From positions 1 through 56,810 of IMG/VR virus record IMGVR_UViG_3300013093_000003: DNA of 56,810 bases. The stretch is one strand, 5' to 3'. Position numbers and translations under genes: made by a program. Numbering within the stretch: position 1 is the stretch's first letter; each line of letters begins with the position of its first letter. The notes beneath the pieces were generated by a model that was given only the letters and a program-made list of their open reading frames with translations, was not told where the DNA came from and did no database searches. Origin of the DNA: a virus. Positions 31,399-38,964 of this stretch are shown here, piece by piece.

Positions 31399-31594
31399 TA
31401 CCGTCGTTACGGCTTTTGCCGGTCTCGGTTACGCGCTTTCTGCGCGCGCACTTTTGCTGCTGGCGTTGATCGGTTCGTTCGTTTTGGCCGTCATGGCCAT
31501 GATGAGTCAGACACCCGCCGCGCTTGAAGTGCTCGTCGCTTACGCTTTCCTCACCGTGATTCCGGTGGCCTTTCTCGAAGTCAGGAAACGCTAA
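31343..31594 (+). CDS. Two-span membrane protein (83 aa)
   Basis: ATG at 31343 gives a polar N-terminus and two hydrophobic segments (ALLLLALIGSFVLAVMAMM and LEVLVAYAFLTVIPVAFLEV). A TTG at 31271 would add 24 residues and a larger overlap. Its size suits a small holin-like or envelope protein, but it lies among tail genes. Not recognised. Confidence 0.5.
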   Translation: MPETIQIQEVTSRQSTPLDTVVTAFAGLGYALSARALLLLALIGSFVLAVMAMMSQTPAALEVLVAYAFLTVIPVAFLEVRKR

Positions 31595-32226
31595 TGGCCT
31601 CGCTCGTCGGTTTCCGCGAACAAAGAGTTCTTATCCCAAGCTACCGCGCGGACGGGGTTATCGCCTCGGCTACCGCGCCGCAGCTTATTTTGCCGAGCGC
31701 TGCGCCGCGCTCGTCCGTTCTTTTGCAGAACACGTCCACATCGAATATGTGGATTGAGTTCGGGTCGGGCCGCGCGAAGGCCACTATCTCGAACGGCGTC
31801 GTCACCAGCATCGCTGTAACGAACGCAGGGTTCGGCTTCTCTTACGCGCCGCGTATTATTCTTCTTGGCGGCAGCAACCACCAGAACGGCTTGAACCTCG
31901 GCCTCGGCTTGCCGGGGCAGGAAGCGCCGTCGAATATCGCAACTGCGGTTTGCGTTATGACCGGAACCGCGCCGAATATGTCGATTGCCTCGATCACCGT
32001 TACGAACGGCGGGTCTGGCTACTCGGCTGCGCCTTACGTGCAGATTTTGAACGACCCCAACGATTCATACGGCGCGGCAAACCCGTATAATGCGGGTGCA
32101 GGCGTAGGTTTCGAGCTATATCCCGGCCAGTCTCTTTATGAAGCGCATTCAATTGTTTGCACCGATGCGATTGCGGTTTTCTGCGCCACGGTCAGCGCAA
32201 CTTATTTCTGCCGATACACCGTTTGA
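31594..32226 (+). CDS. Tail/fibre protein with GxGYxSAP repeats (210 aa)
   Basis: Starts within the previous stop. A beta-rich N-terminus (SSVLLQNTSTSNMWIEFGSG) is followed by two copies of the GxG(F/Y)(S)xAPx(I/V) repeat: GFGFSYAPRI and GSGYSAAPYVQILNDP. The second is closest in wording to a repeat of the 18968 protein, which ends in NDP as well. The C-terminus is Cys-containing and beta-rich. Probably a tail-tip or connector protein. Confidence 0.6.
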   Translation: MASLVGFREQRVLIPSYRADGVIASATAPQLILPSAAPRSSVLLQNTSTSNMWIEFGSGRAKATISNGVVTSIAVTNAGFGFSYAPRIILLGGSNHQNGLNLGLGLPGQEAPSNIATAVCVMTGTAPNMSIASITVTNGGSGYSAAPYVQILNDPNDSYGAANPYNAGAGVGFELYPGQSLYEAHSIVCTDAIAVFCATVSATYFCRYTV

Positions 32227-32233
32227 GGGCTTC

Positions 32234-33160
32234 ATGCGTTTAACCTTCCGCGCTATTCTCCTGTTTGCCGCTTGTCTTGTTCCGCCGCCCCTCATGGCGC
32301 AACAAGGCGGCGGCGTTGTCGTGTCTGGTCCAATCACTGCGGGCGACTGCACGAAGTGGGTCGCCTTCAATATCGTAGGAGACGCGGGCGCAGCTTGCGG
32401 TTCGGGCGGCGGTGGCGGCACGTTGACCGCGGGCACCACGGCGACGTCAGGCTATACAGCGGGCCAACTGCTGTCCAGCAACGGGTCTGTGCTAGCTGTG
32501 GCGCCAACGAGCGGTGCAAACAGCGTCGTGTTGCGTGACTCTAACCAAAACATTGTGGTGAATAACGAATCGCAAGCCGTAAACTCTTTTGTCGCAACGT
32601 CGGGCACCGTTACGCTTACGGCGGCGTCTGCGCATACGCAGCTTATCACCGGAACACTTGCCCAAACTCTCCAACTCCCCGATGAAACAACCTTGGCAAT
32701 CGGGGCTTCGTTCCTGATTACGAACACGGCTATCGGAACCGCTACTATAAAAGACAGCGGCGGGACAACTCTCGGCACGGCGTTGTCGGGCATGGCCGTT
32801 GTTTACTATTCGGTTTCGAACGGCTCGGCTACAGGCAATTGGGCAAGCTACGTTTTGACGCCTGCCGTTGTAACGTGGGGGACGCTGGGGCTTAACCTTG
32901 GGTCTGGCGCTATCACGACAAGCGGCACAATTCTAGGCGGCGCACTGGCGGGCACTTCGGTCACAACGACAGGCCCTATTCAGGGTTCTACGTTGAAACT
33001 GACAACAATTTACACGGTAGGAACACTGCCTGCCGGCGTCACAGGCACGCGCACCCAAGTTTCGGACGCAGTGACTTGCACATTTTTAGCTACTCTAACG
33101 GGCGGCGGGTCTGTGTTCTGCCCCGTTATCTATAACGGCACGGCTTGGGTGGCAGACTGA
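32234..33160 (+). CDS. Fibre-like protein with N-terminal signal peptide (308 aa)
   Basis: The ATG at 32234 gives a clear Sec signal peptide (MRLTFRAILLFAACLVPPPL then MAQQ). A Gly/Thr/Ser-rich stem follows and the C-terminus (TLPAGVTGTRTQVSDAVTC and GGSVFCPVIYNGTAWVAD) matches a common phage fibre/tail end domain. Like the 5655 protein it couples a secretion signal with fibre-like sequence. Two cysteines in the C-terminal domain could pair if exported. Confidence 0.65.
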   Translation: MRLTFRAILLFAACLVPPPLMAQQGGGVVVSGPITAGDCTKWVAFNIVGDAGAACGSGGGGGTLTAGTTATSGYTAGQLLSSNGSVLAVAPTSGANSVVLRDSNQNIVVNNESQAVNSFVATSGTVTLTAASAHTQLITGTLAQTLQLPDETTLAIGASFLITNTAIGTATIKDSGGTTLGTALSGMAVVYYSVSNGSATGNWASYVLTPAVVTWGTLGLNLGSGAITTSGTILGGALAGTSVTTTGPIQGSTLKLTTIYTVGTLPAGVTGTRTQVSDAVTCTFLATLTGGGSVFCPVIYNGTAWVAD

Positions 33161-33264
33161 TGACCAAAGCTTACGCCACACTCATCGCGCTTATCTTGCT
33201 CGGCTTGTTTATCACGTTGACGGCAAGACCCGCACCCGCGCAAACCACAACGGAAACGAGATAA
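33160..33264 (+). CDS. Very small signal-peptide-like protein (34 aa)
   Basis: ATG overlaps the preceding stop (TGATG). The peptide is essentially a signal or anchor sequence (YATLIALILLGLFITLTA) followed by RPAPAQTTTETR with an AxA-like site. It lies between two fibre genes. It may be a membrane peptide or a remnant of a signal peptide that once belonged to the next gene. Confidence 0.45.
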   Translation: MTKAYATLIALILLGLFITLTARPAPAQTTTETR

Positions 33265-33267
33265 GCA

Positions 33268-34596
33268 ATGGCCGCACCTACCCTAAGCACGTTTTATCAA
33301 GGGCAAGGCTCGGTCAATGCCGACATGCTCAACACGTTTCAACAGTCTTGCGATAACTACGCCCAGCTTCGCGCTTTCACAGGCATAGCAGGGCTTCAGG
33401 TCTATGCACGCGGCACAACTGCGGCAGGTGATGGTGGCCAAGGTACGTTCTACTGGAACGCCACGTCTGCAGCGACCGACAACAACTCGACCGTGATTGT
33501 GCCGACCGGTTCAGTTCTAGGGGCGTGGATTCTGCTCCCCGCTTCTGTCAACGCCCCCGCAGGAACTTTGACCGGAACGACGCTTGCGGCAAACGTCGTC
33601 AATTCGTCTCTCATCAACCAGACTGCCAACTATGCGACTGGCTCGGTCACATTGGCCAAGCTGGACGAAACAGGCTTGGCGGGCTATGTGCTGACGGCAG
33701 AAGGCCCCGGCAATGCGCCGCAATGGCAGCCTGTCGGCGGCGCAAACTCTGGCATGACAGGATTCCGTAACCGTATCATCAACGGCGGTATGAATATCGA
33801 CCAGCGCAACGCAGGCGCTTCGCAAACCTTTACGGCTGGCGCGGCTCTGGCATACTCGGTTGACCGGTTCTACGGCTATTGCACAGGCGCGAACGTAACA
33901 GGCCAACGCACGGCGAATGTGGGCGCTTCGGGGTCTCCTTCTCAATACGTTTACCAATTCACAGGCGCTTCGTCTGTGACAGGTATCGGCTTTGCCCAGC
34001 GCATAGAGGCTGTAGACTGCTTTGATTTAGCGGGCAGCTCCGCCACTTTATCCGTAAGTTTGGCCAACAGCCTGTTGACAACGGTGTTGTGGTCGGCGTC
34101 TTACGCCAACACGACCGACACGTTCGGCACTTTGGCGAGCCCGACCAAGACTCAGTTTGCTACGGGTTCCTTTACCGTGTCCTCTACGCAAACGCGGTAC
34201 TCGATCACTGTGTCGGTTCCGTCCGCCGGAACAACAGGTATCGAGATATTGTTCTCTGTCGGCGCACAAGTCAGCGGAACGTGGCAGATTGGTAACGTCC
34301 AATTTGAATTGGGCACTTCTGCAACTTCATTCGAGCGTCGTCCGGTTCCGACCGAACTTCAAATGGCGCAACGCTATTATGCCAATTTTGGGCCAAACTA
34401 CTACGCGCTTCACGTAGTGAACGACGCGGGAACGATACGTAACGGCTCCTTTATGTGGCCTGTTCCGATGCGCACCGTGCCAACTGTTGTTTTCGGCGCA
34501 ACGCCGTCAGCTTCGTCTATCGACGCCTTGGGGGTTTACTACCAAACCAATCAAAGTGTGGCGTGCCAAGTCAACACCATTACAGCGGAGCTTTGA
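33268..34596 (+). CDS. Tail fibre/adhesin
   Basis: 442 residues with no signal peptide. The N-terminal 100 residues resemble a fibre attachment domain; a short Thr-rich linker precedes the classic fibre-tip domain from about residue 165: FRNRIINGGMNIDQRNAG, YSVDRFYGY, and QFELGTSATSFERRPVPTEL followed by MAQRYY. These signatures are widespread in phage receptor-binding proteins. The likely host-recognition fibre. Directly followed by a paralogue of the 8818 fibre-associated gene. Confidence 0.8.
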   Translation: MAAPTLSTFYQGQGSVNADMLNTFQQSCDNYAQLRAFTGIAGLQVYARGTTAAGDGGQGTFYWNATSAATDNNSTVIVPTGSVLGAWILLPASVNAPAGTLTGTTLAANVVNSSLINQTANYATGSVTLAKLDETGLAGYVLTAEGPGNAPQWQPVGGANSGMTGFRNRIINGGMNIDQRNAGASQTFTAGAALAYSVDRFYGYCTGANVTGQRTANVGASGSPSQYVYQFTGASSVTGIGFAQRIEAVDCFDLAGSSATLSVSLANSLLTTVLWSASYANTTDTFGTLASPTKTQFATGSFTVSSTQTRYSITVSVPSAGTTGIEILFSVGAQVSGTWQIGNVQFELGTSATSFERRPVPTELQMAQRYYANFGPNYYALHVVNDAGTIRNGSFMWPVPMRTVPTVVFGATPSASSIDALGVYYQTNQSVACQVNTITAEL

Positions 34597-34598
34597 TA

Positions 34599-35048
34599 GT
34601 GACTATTTCTGCGCAATGGGCTAACGCATCTCAAACCAGCGTCGTCGTTACCGACTCAAGCACGAATATCACAAGCCACGTTCCAGCCGATACAGCTAAC
34701 ACAGACTATCAACAGTTGTTGGCCACTCTGGTTCCGATTGCGAGTTACGCAGCGCCGTCTGTCACTCCTACAACGGTGCAAGTCAACTCTATTAGCACGC
34801 CCGCACTCAACGGAGCTTATTCGTTTGATTCAACCGCACAAGCGAAGCTCATGGCGGTTTCCCTTTACGTGCAGGTCAACGGGAAATTTCCAGCCAACCA
34901 AACAAGTTTCCCTTGGTATGATGCAACCGGCACGCCGCATCTGTTTACCACGACAACACAGTTTCAGGCTTTCGCCAGCGCGATCGCGGACTACGACACC
35001 AACCTTTCTTTGGGGCTCGCAACCGCAGCTCCGATCACCATTCCGTAA
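34599..35048 (+). CDS. Small fibre-associated protein, DUF4376-like (copy 2)
   Basis: 149 residues from a GTG at 34599, two bases after the fibre stop. The C-terminal 90 residues parallel the 8818 protein nearly throughout (VQVNSISTPALN, SLYVQVNGKFPANQ, FPWYDATG, TQFQAFASAIADY, PITIP). The N-terminal 50 residues differ and begin TISAQWANASQTSVVVTDSS. Likely a fibre assembly or cap protein. Confidence 0.7.
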   Translation: MTISAQWANASQTSVVVTDSSTNITSHVPADTANTDYQQLLATLVPIASYAAPSVTPTTVQVNSISTPALNGAYSFDSTAQAKLMAVSLYVQVNGKFPANQTSFPWYDATGTPHLFTTTTQFQAFASAIADYDTNLSLGLATAAPITIP

Positions 35049-35057
35049 GAGGCCAAC

Positions 35058-35369
35058 ATGACCACTCTCAGCATTCCAACAAGCGTATCTTCCGTTAAGG
35101 TTCCTACCTTGTTTCTTGATAGCGCCGCAATGAACATGGTGTTTCCTGCTGTCAACGCCGTTACTGAAGTTACCTCGTCTGACACATCGGTCGCAACTGC
35201 GACAATCGACGCTTCGGGCGAAGTGACGATCTCGCGCGTTGGCACGTCCGGCTCTGCGATTATCACCGCAAGGTCGGGCGGCATAACCGGAACTGTTACG
35301 GTCGAAATTACCGTGCCCGTTCTCGCTATTATCGAGTTTGACGTCAACAAGGCGGCCTATATTGCTTGA
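35058..35369 (+). CDS. Ig-like (Big_2-type) domain protein (103 aa)
   Basis: Nearly the whole chain is one bacterial Ig-like fold: SVSSVKVPT...TSSDTSVATATIDASGEVTI...GSAIITARSGGITGTVTVEI. Single Ig-like proteins of this type decorate phage capsids or tails and may bind surface sugars. It ends the structural block before the lysis genes. Confidence 0.7.
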   Translation: MTTLSIPTSVSSVKVPTLFLDSAAMNMVFPAVNAVTEVTSSDTSVATATIDASGEVTISRVGTSGSAIITARSGGITGTVTVEITVPVLAIIEFDVNKAAYIA

Positions 35370-35408
35370 CTGCACGCGGCTCTCGCTGACGCGTTCAAAG
35401 GAAAACCG

Positions 35409-36026
35409 ATGATTTACCCGACCGTTGCCGATATTCTCTCCGTCTGCCCGAAAGCCAACAAGGCCATCGTAGCGGGCATTGTCTCGTCGTTGCCGACGGT
35501 TGGCGCGGCGGGTGGCCTTACCAGCATTGCGCGGGTCGCGCATTTCCTGGGGCAGGCTGGCGTAGAAACCGACCATTTCCTCACCTATGAAGAATACGCA
35601 TCGGGTGCGGCTTACGAAGGACGCCACGATCTCGGCAACACTCATGCCGGCGACGGTCGCCGGTTTAAAGGGCGTGGCGCTTTTGATCTGACAGGTCGTG
35701 CCAATTACGCGGCCGCGACGACATGGGTTGCTAATCTCATGAATCGGCCTTCGCTTGATCTGGTCGCCACACCTGAAATTGTCTCGGCTGATAAGGCTGT
35801 CGGGCTGGCAACATCGCTCTGGTTCTGGAAGAACCGCAAGCTGAACGTCTTTGCAGATACGGGCGTGAACGACACGTCCATAGAGCACATTACGCACGTC
35901 ATAAACGGCGGCTACAACGGGCTGCACGAACGCGCCCGCCTCACCTACGCCTTCTATAAGGTTCTGGTGAACCGCCAAGCCCACGCTGTCGTAATGGCCA
36001 GCAAATACGTTAACCGGAGTCATTAA
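35409..36026 (+). CDS. Endolysin, GH19 chitinase-like
   Basis: 205 residues. The glycoside hydrolase 19 signature is visible: catalytic Glu53 in FLGQAGVETDHF, Glu61/Glu62 downstream, and DGRRFKGRGAFDLTGRANY (82-100). It degrades peptidoglycan at lysis. No signal peptide, so release depends on the adjacent holin-like protein. First gene of the lysis cassette; the ATG follows AAAGGAAAA. Confidence 0.88.
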   Translation: MIYPTVADILSVCPKANKAIVAGIVSSLPTVGAAGGLTSIARVAHFLGQAGVETDHFLTYEEYASGAAYEGRHDLGNTHAGDGRRFKGRGAFDLTGRANYAAATTWVANLMNRPSLDLVATPEIVSADKAVGLATSLWFWKNRKLNVFADTGVNDTSIEHITHVINGGYNGLHERARLTYAFYKVLVNRQAHAVVMASKYVNRSH

Positions 36027-36027
36027 G

Positions 36028-36348
36028 ATGAACGATCTAACCCCAGTCTCTAAGCCCGCCTTCGCGTCTACGACGGTGTGGAACTCTATCGCTGTTATTG
36101 GCGCCGCGGCAACCGCCGCTTATTCCGCATGGAAAACAGGCGACACCGCCATGTTCGGAGCCGCTATCGTTGGCGTTATCGGCGGCGTGAACTCGATCGT
36201 TGGCCGTTTCAAGGCGCAAGGCCCGCTGTCGGGCTGGATGGCCACGGCTGCGGACGTCATTCAGGAAGCTGACACCTTAGCACCCATCCTTGTCAGCAAT
36301 CTTGCGCCACCCGTTCCGGCAAGCGCACCTTTGCCTGAATCACACTGA
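36028..36348 (+). CDS. Holin-like membrane protein (106 aa)
   Basis: One or two hydrophobic segments (VWNSIAVIGAAATAAYSAW and AMFGAAIVGVIGGVNSIVG) with a soluble C-terminus. The size, the topology and the position directly after the endolysin support a holin. Its stop adjoins the lipase start. Confidence 0.7.
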   Translation: MNDLTPVSKPAFASTTVWNSIAVIGAAATAAYSAWKTGDTAMFGAAIVGVIGGVNSIVGRFKAQGPLSGWMATAADVIQEADTLAPILVSNLAPPVPASAPLPESH

Positions 36349-36959
36349 TGCTGCGGCACGCCTCTCTCGCGCTTCTAGCGCAACAGTCCTATTCAGGCCC
36401 GCAAACCTTACAGGTCGCGGGAGACGTGCGCGCCGACATAACGGAGTATACGACGGAAGTCGTAGTGGCGTGCCCCGGCACTCACCCGTCTGACTTGCAA
36501 GACTGGATTCGAGACGTTCGCGCATTCCCGTCTTATTTCAAGAAACTCGGTTTCTGCCATTCGGGCTTCGGGTCGGGCGGTATAGACCTTTGGTCTAAGC
36601 TGAAAGGCCAACTACCAAAAGACAAGCTTGTCACTTACACGGGGCATTCTCTGGGCGGCGCTTTAGCGCAGGTTCTCGCGGCACTGCACGTTGCCGAAAT
36701 GAAACAGACCTGCCGCGTCGTAACGTTCGGTGCGCCGCGCGTCCCGTTTATGCTGAACCGTTCTTTCAAAAAACGCGCCAAAATGTTGACGGACAGCGTG
36801 GGCTACCAACGGTCGGGCGACCCAGTTCCCGAAATGCCGACGTGGCCTTTCTACTACCACCCGATAAAAACGCAAAAAATCGGCGTTCGTGTGTTCGACC
36901 CAATTGAGAACCATTCCATTTCCCGCTATGCTGCTGACTTAGCGGCACTCAACCTTTAG
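36348..36959 (+). CDS. Class 3 lipase-like alpha/beta hydrolase
   Basis: 203 residues with a full class 3 lipase arrangement: an oxyanion-region CPGTHPSDLQDWIRD (42-55), the nucleophile elbow GHSLGG with Ser101, TFGAPRVP (127-133), catalytic Asp158 in GDPVPEMP, and His189 in IENHSISRY. No signal peptide is present, so, like the endolysin, it would reach membranes after holin action or act from the cytosol on the inner leaflet. It lies inside the lysis cassette, which suggests membrane lipid attack during release. Lipases are rare in phage lysis regions. Confidence 0.85.
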   Translation: MLRHASLALLAQQSYSGPQTLQVAGDVRADITEYTTEVVVACPGTHPSDLQDWIRDVRAFPSYFKKLGFCHSGFGSGGIDLWSKLKGQLPKDKLVTYTGHSLGGALAQVLAALHVAEMKQTCRVVTFGAPRVPFMLNRSFKKRAKMLTDSVGYQRSGDPVPEMPTWPFYYHPIKTQKIGVRVFDPIENHSISRYAADLAALNL

Positions 36960-36967
36960 GAAAACCC

Positions 36968-37330
36968 ATGAATCGTTTTGCTCCTGCTTTCATCCTTCTA
37001 GGCGCTTTGTGCTCTGGTTGCTCGACTTCGGCTGTGACCCAGTTCGGCACCAATGCTGCTGCGGTCGCCGTGTCAATCAACACCGTGAACAACTCGATCA
37101 TTCAGTTGAACACAACCATCATCAACAACACAGCCCAGCTCGCTGCAGCTTTGGCCAAAGTTGAATGCCCTATCATCAACGCTTCGGTGTCTTTGGGTAA
37201 GGCGATTGCCGCTGACCCGAACGTCTCCGCAAGTGTGAAGGCCAAGCTCAACAAGGCTGGCCCAGCAGGCGCTTTGGTGTCTGATGTTTGCGCCGCTGCT
37301 GGCTTCGGCCCTACCGCCGCTGTGAACTAA
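36968..37330 (+). CDS. Lipoprotein of the lysis region (120 aa)
   Basis: Signal peptide ending LLGALCSGC, a slightly atypical lipobox, so Cys20-21 would be lipidated. The mature part has repeats of Asn/Thr/Ile (NSIIQLNTTIINNTAQLAAA), resembling a short coiled coil, then a small Cys-containing end. It could be an outer-membrane spanin-like component, but its length and composition are not diagnostic. Confidence 0.55.
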   Translation: MNRFAPAFILLGALCSGCSTSAVTQFGTNAAAVAVSINTVNNSIIQLNTTIINNTAQLAAALAKVECPIINASVSLGKAIAADPNVSASVKAKLNKAGPAGALVSDVCAAAGFGPTAAVN

Positions 37331-37677
37331 TGGCTCCGCTGATCGTCGCTCTTGTCGGGCTGTTCACGGGTGCGGGAGCAGGCGCTTACGCCTTTCCCGC
37401 GCTGACGGGTGCTGCCAAGACTGAAGCGGTTATCGCGGGCCTCTACGCCGACTTGCCGACGATTTGCGCGGCAACCCAGCCCGTTATTGACCAGCTTGCT
37501 TTAGCTGCGCCTCGGTCAAAAGCACTGGTCAAACTCTCTTACGCGTCGGATGCTGTTTGCGCCGCCGCCAAAAGACCCGACAACCCCATCGACCAAGCCC
37601 GACTCATCATTGACTTGGTTCAAGCAATACACGCCGCGAACGTTAAGATTGCGGCGTCCCAACCTGTAAAGAAGTAA
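37330..37677 (+). CDS. Hypothetical exported or membrane protein (115 aa)
   Basis: Starts at the ATG overlapping the lipoprotein stop. The N-terminal hydrophobic segment (PLIVALVGLFTGAGAGAYA) could be a signal or anchor; the rest is helical with two cysteines (LPTICAATQ and DAVCAAAKR). Not recognised; a partner of the adjacent lipoprotein is possible. Confidence 0.55.
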   Translation: MAPLIVALVGLFTGAGAGAYAFPALTGAAKTEAVIAGLYADLPTICAATQPVIDQLALAAPRSKALVKLSYASDAVCAAAKRPDNPIDQARLIIDLVQAIHAANVKIAASQPVKK

Positions 37678-37679
37678 GA

Positions 37680-37943
37680 ATGCCGAATTTCACTTTTGAC
37701 GGTTCCATCAACGCTGGCCAAATTCTCACAGGTCTTATTTTTCTTTTCGGCTGCGGCGTCGTCTGGGGCACAACAAGTCGTCGGCTGAAAGAAGTTCAGA
37801 AAGACGTAAGCGGGGTGCAGGAAGAAATAAAAAAGCTTACCGAGATTACTATTTCAAACGCGGCTCGTGACGAGCGCGAGAAAGCTTTGGCTGCACGCCT
37901 TGACCGCTTGGAGCGTCAATTAGAAATAATGCAGAATAAATAA
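37680..37943 (+). CDS. Membrane protein with coiled coil, possible inner-membrane spanin-like (87 aa)
   Basis: One N-terminal transmembrane segment (AGQILTGLIFLFGCGVVWG) followed by a long charged coiled coil (about 33-87: TSRRLKEVQKDVSGVQEEIK ... RLDRLERQLEIMQNK). This is the layout expected of an inner-membrane spanin or holin-associated protein. The assignment is tentative. Confidence 0.55.
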   Translation: MPNFTFDGSINAGQILTGLIFLFGCGVVWGTTSRRLKEVQKDVSGVQEEIKKLTEITISNAARDEREKALAARLDRLERQLEIMQNK

Positions 37944-37944
37944 A

Positions 37945-37971
37945 ATACAGCTTGTCAAATACAACTTGTCT
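37945..37971. promoter_or_regulatory. Two degenerate ATACAACTTGT motifs
   Basis: ATACAGCTTGTC (37945) and ATACAACTTGTC (37959) are spaced 14 bp and match the left 11-12 bases of the palindrome seen perfectly at 1349 and 5560. They lie between the lysis unit and the replication unit, where a promoter is expected. Confidence 0.45.
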
Positions 37972-37985
37972 TGATAAAAGAAGGT

Positions 37986-38201
37986 ATGTTTGACACTTAC
38001 AAATTTCTTACCGGCAATTGGCCGAACGCTGACGAGCTTTTGAAGTTCGCGCACAACTACGGCTGCTCTCATCTCAAGCGGCAAACCGCGTATAAGTGGT
38101 TTGAGCGAAAGTCCGTCCCTTCCGACTGGCTTCCTATTTTGCTGGCCTTAATGGAACTCGACCAAGGCAAGCCCATCTCTCTCGCAAAGTATCTGAAATG
38201 A
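37986..38201 (+). CDS. HTH-like small protein (71 aa)
   Basis: The ATG at 37986 is preceded by AGAAGG; a frame from 37971 is also open. The segment LLKFAHNYGCSHLKRQTAYK then WFERKSVPSDWLPILLALME resembles a phage repressor-type helix-turn-helix. First gene of the replication unit; stop overlaps the RusA start. A regulatory role is inferred. Confidence 0.55.
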   Translation: MFDTYKFLTGNWPNADELLKFAHNYGCSHLKRQTAYKWFERKSVPSDWLPILLALMELDQGKPISLAKYLK

Positions 38202-38605
38202 TTGAAATCGTCTTGGCTGGAGAGCCTGTCGGCAAAGGCCGTCCGCGTTTTGTAAAGGCCACCGGTCGGGCTTATACACCAGAAAAGACAGCGCGTTACG
38301 AAGATCGGCTCGCATGGGCGGCGCAAGCTGTCATGGGTGGTCGGCCTTTGTTTGAGGGTGCCGTAAAGCTCGAAATTGATATTTACATGAGCATACCGAG
38401 CAGCAAGCCGAAGAAGTGGCAGGCCGACGCTCTTTCTGGGGTGATTCGCCCGACCAAAAAGCCGGACTGGGAAAACGTCGCCAAGATGACAGACGCGTTC
38501 AATAAAGTTGTCTGGCTTGATGACAGTCAGGTTGTCGAAGGCATTGTGCGAAAATTCTATTCCAACCAGCCGCGTATCGTTATTCGTGTTGACAACTTGT
38601 ATTAG
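38198..38605 (+). CDS. rusA: RusA-family Holliday junction resolvase
   Basis: 135 residues. The RusA signatures are clear: EPVGKGRPRF at 8-17, YTPEKTARYEDRLAW, KKPDWENVAKMTDAFN with the catalytic aspartates, and VVWLDDSQVVEG. The dimeric enzyme cleaves branched DNA before packaging. Start ATG overlaps the upstream stop. Confidence 0.93.
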   Translation: MIEIVLAGEPVGKGRPRFVKATGRAYTPEKTARYEDRLAWAAQAVMGGRPLFEGAVKLEIDIYMSIPSSKPKKWQADALSGVIRPTKKPDWENVAKMTDAFNKVVWLDDSQVVEGIVRKFYSNQPRIVIRVDNLY

Positions 38606-38647
38606 ATCAAATACCGTAATTGCAGAAACAGAGAAACGGACGAAACG

Positions 38648-38959
38648 ATGACGACGCAAGAGCTGATAGCTATTCTTAAAACCCAAGATCAAAACGCGAC
38701 TGTGGTTTTGTCGGCAAAAGATTTGTATTTTAGGGACGATCATTTTTACACGGTAAACACTGTCACGGTTGAGTTAGCCGCGAAGTGCTCTAAGAATTTC
38801 TACGCAATAGCTGGAAGCCGTGACGACGTAGCAGACGCTCGACACTACTTGGCTGACGGGAAAGAAATTCTTGCAGATCAAGTCGTGGTTTTGTCGATGG
38901 TTCAAGAAGATTTCGACCCTGAAAATTTAACGCTCGTAAAATCGGTGTTATCGTTTTGA
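38648..38959 (+). CDS. Hypothetical protein (103 aa)
   Basis: Lies between RusA and the helicase. The N-terminus is TTQELIAILKTQDQNATVVL, followed by mixed alpha/beta sequence. Similar small proteins of unknown role are common in phage replication operons, but the family is not recognised. Confidence 0.6.
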   Translation: MTTQELIAILKTQDQNATVVLSAKDLYFRDDHFYTVNTVTVELAAKCSKNFYAIAGSRDDVADARHYLADGKEILADQVVVLSMVQEDFDPENLTLVKSVLSF

Positions 38960-38964
38960 CACCG

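Noticed and set aside
37986-38000. TTGACA at 37988 as a promoter
   Set aside because: It lies inside the start of the HTH-like gene; the upstream ATACAACTTGT motifs are better placed.
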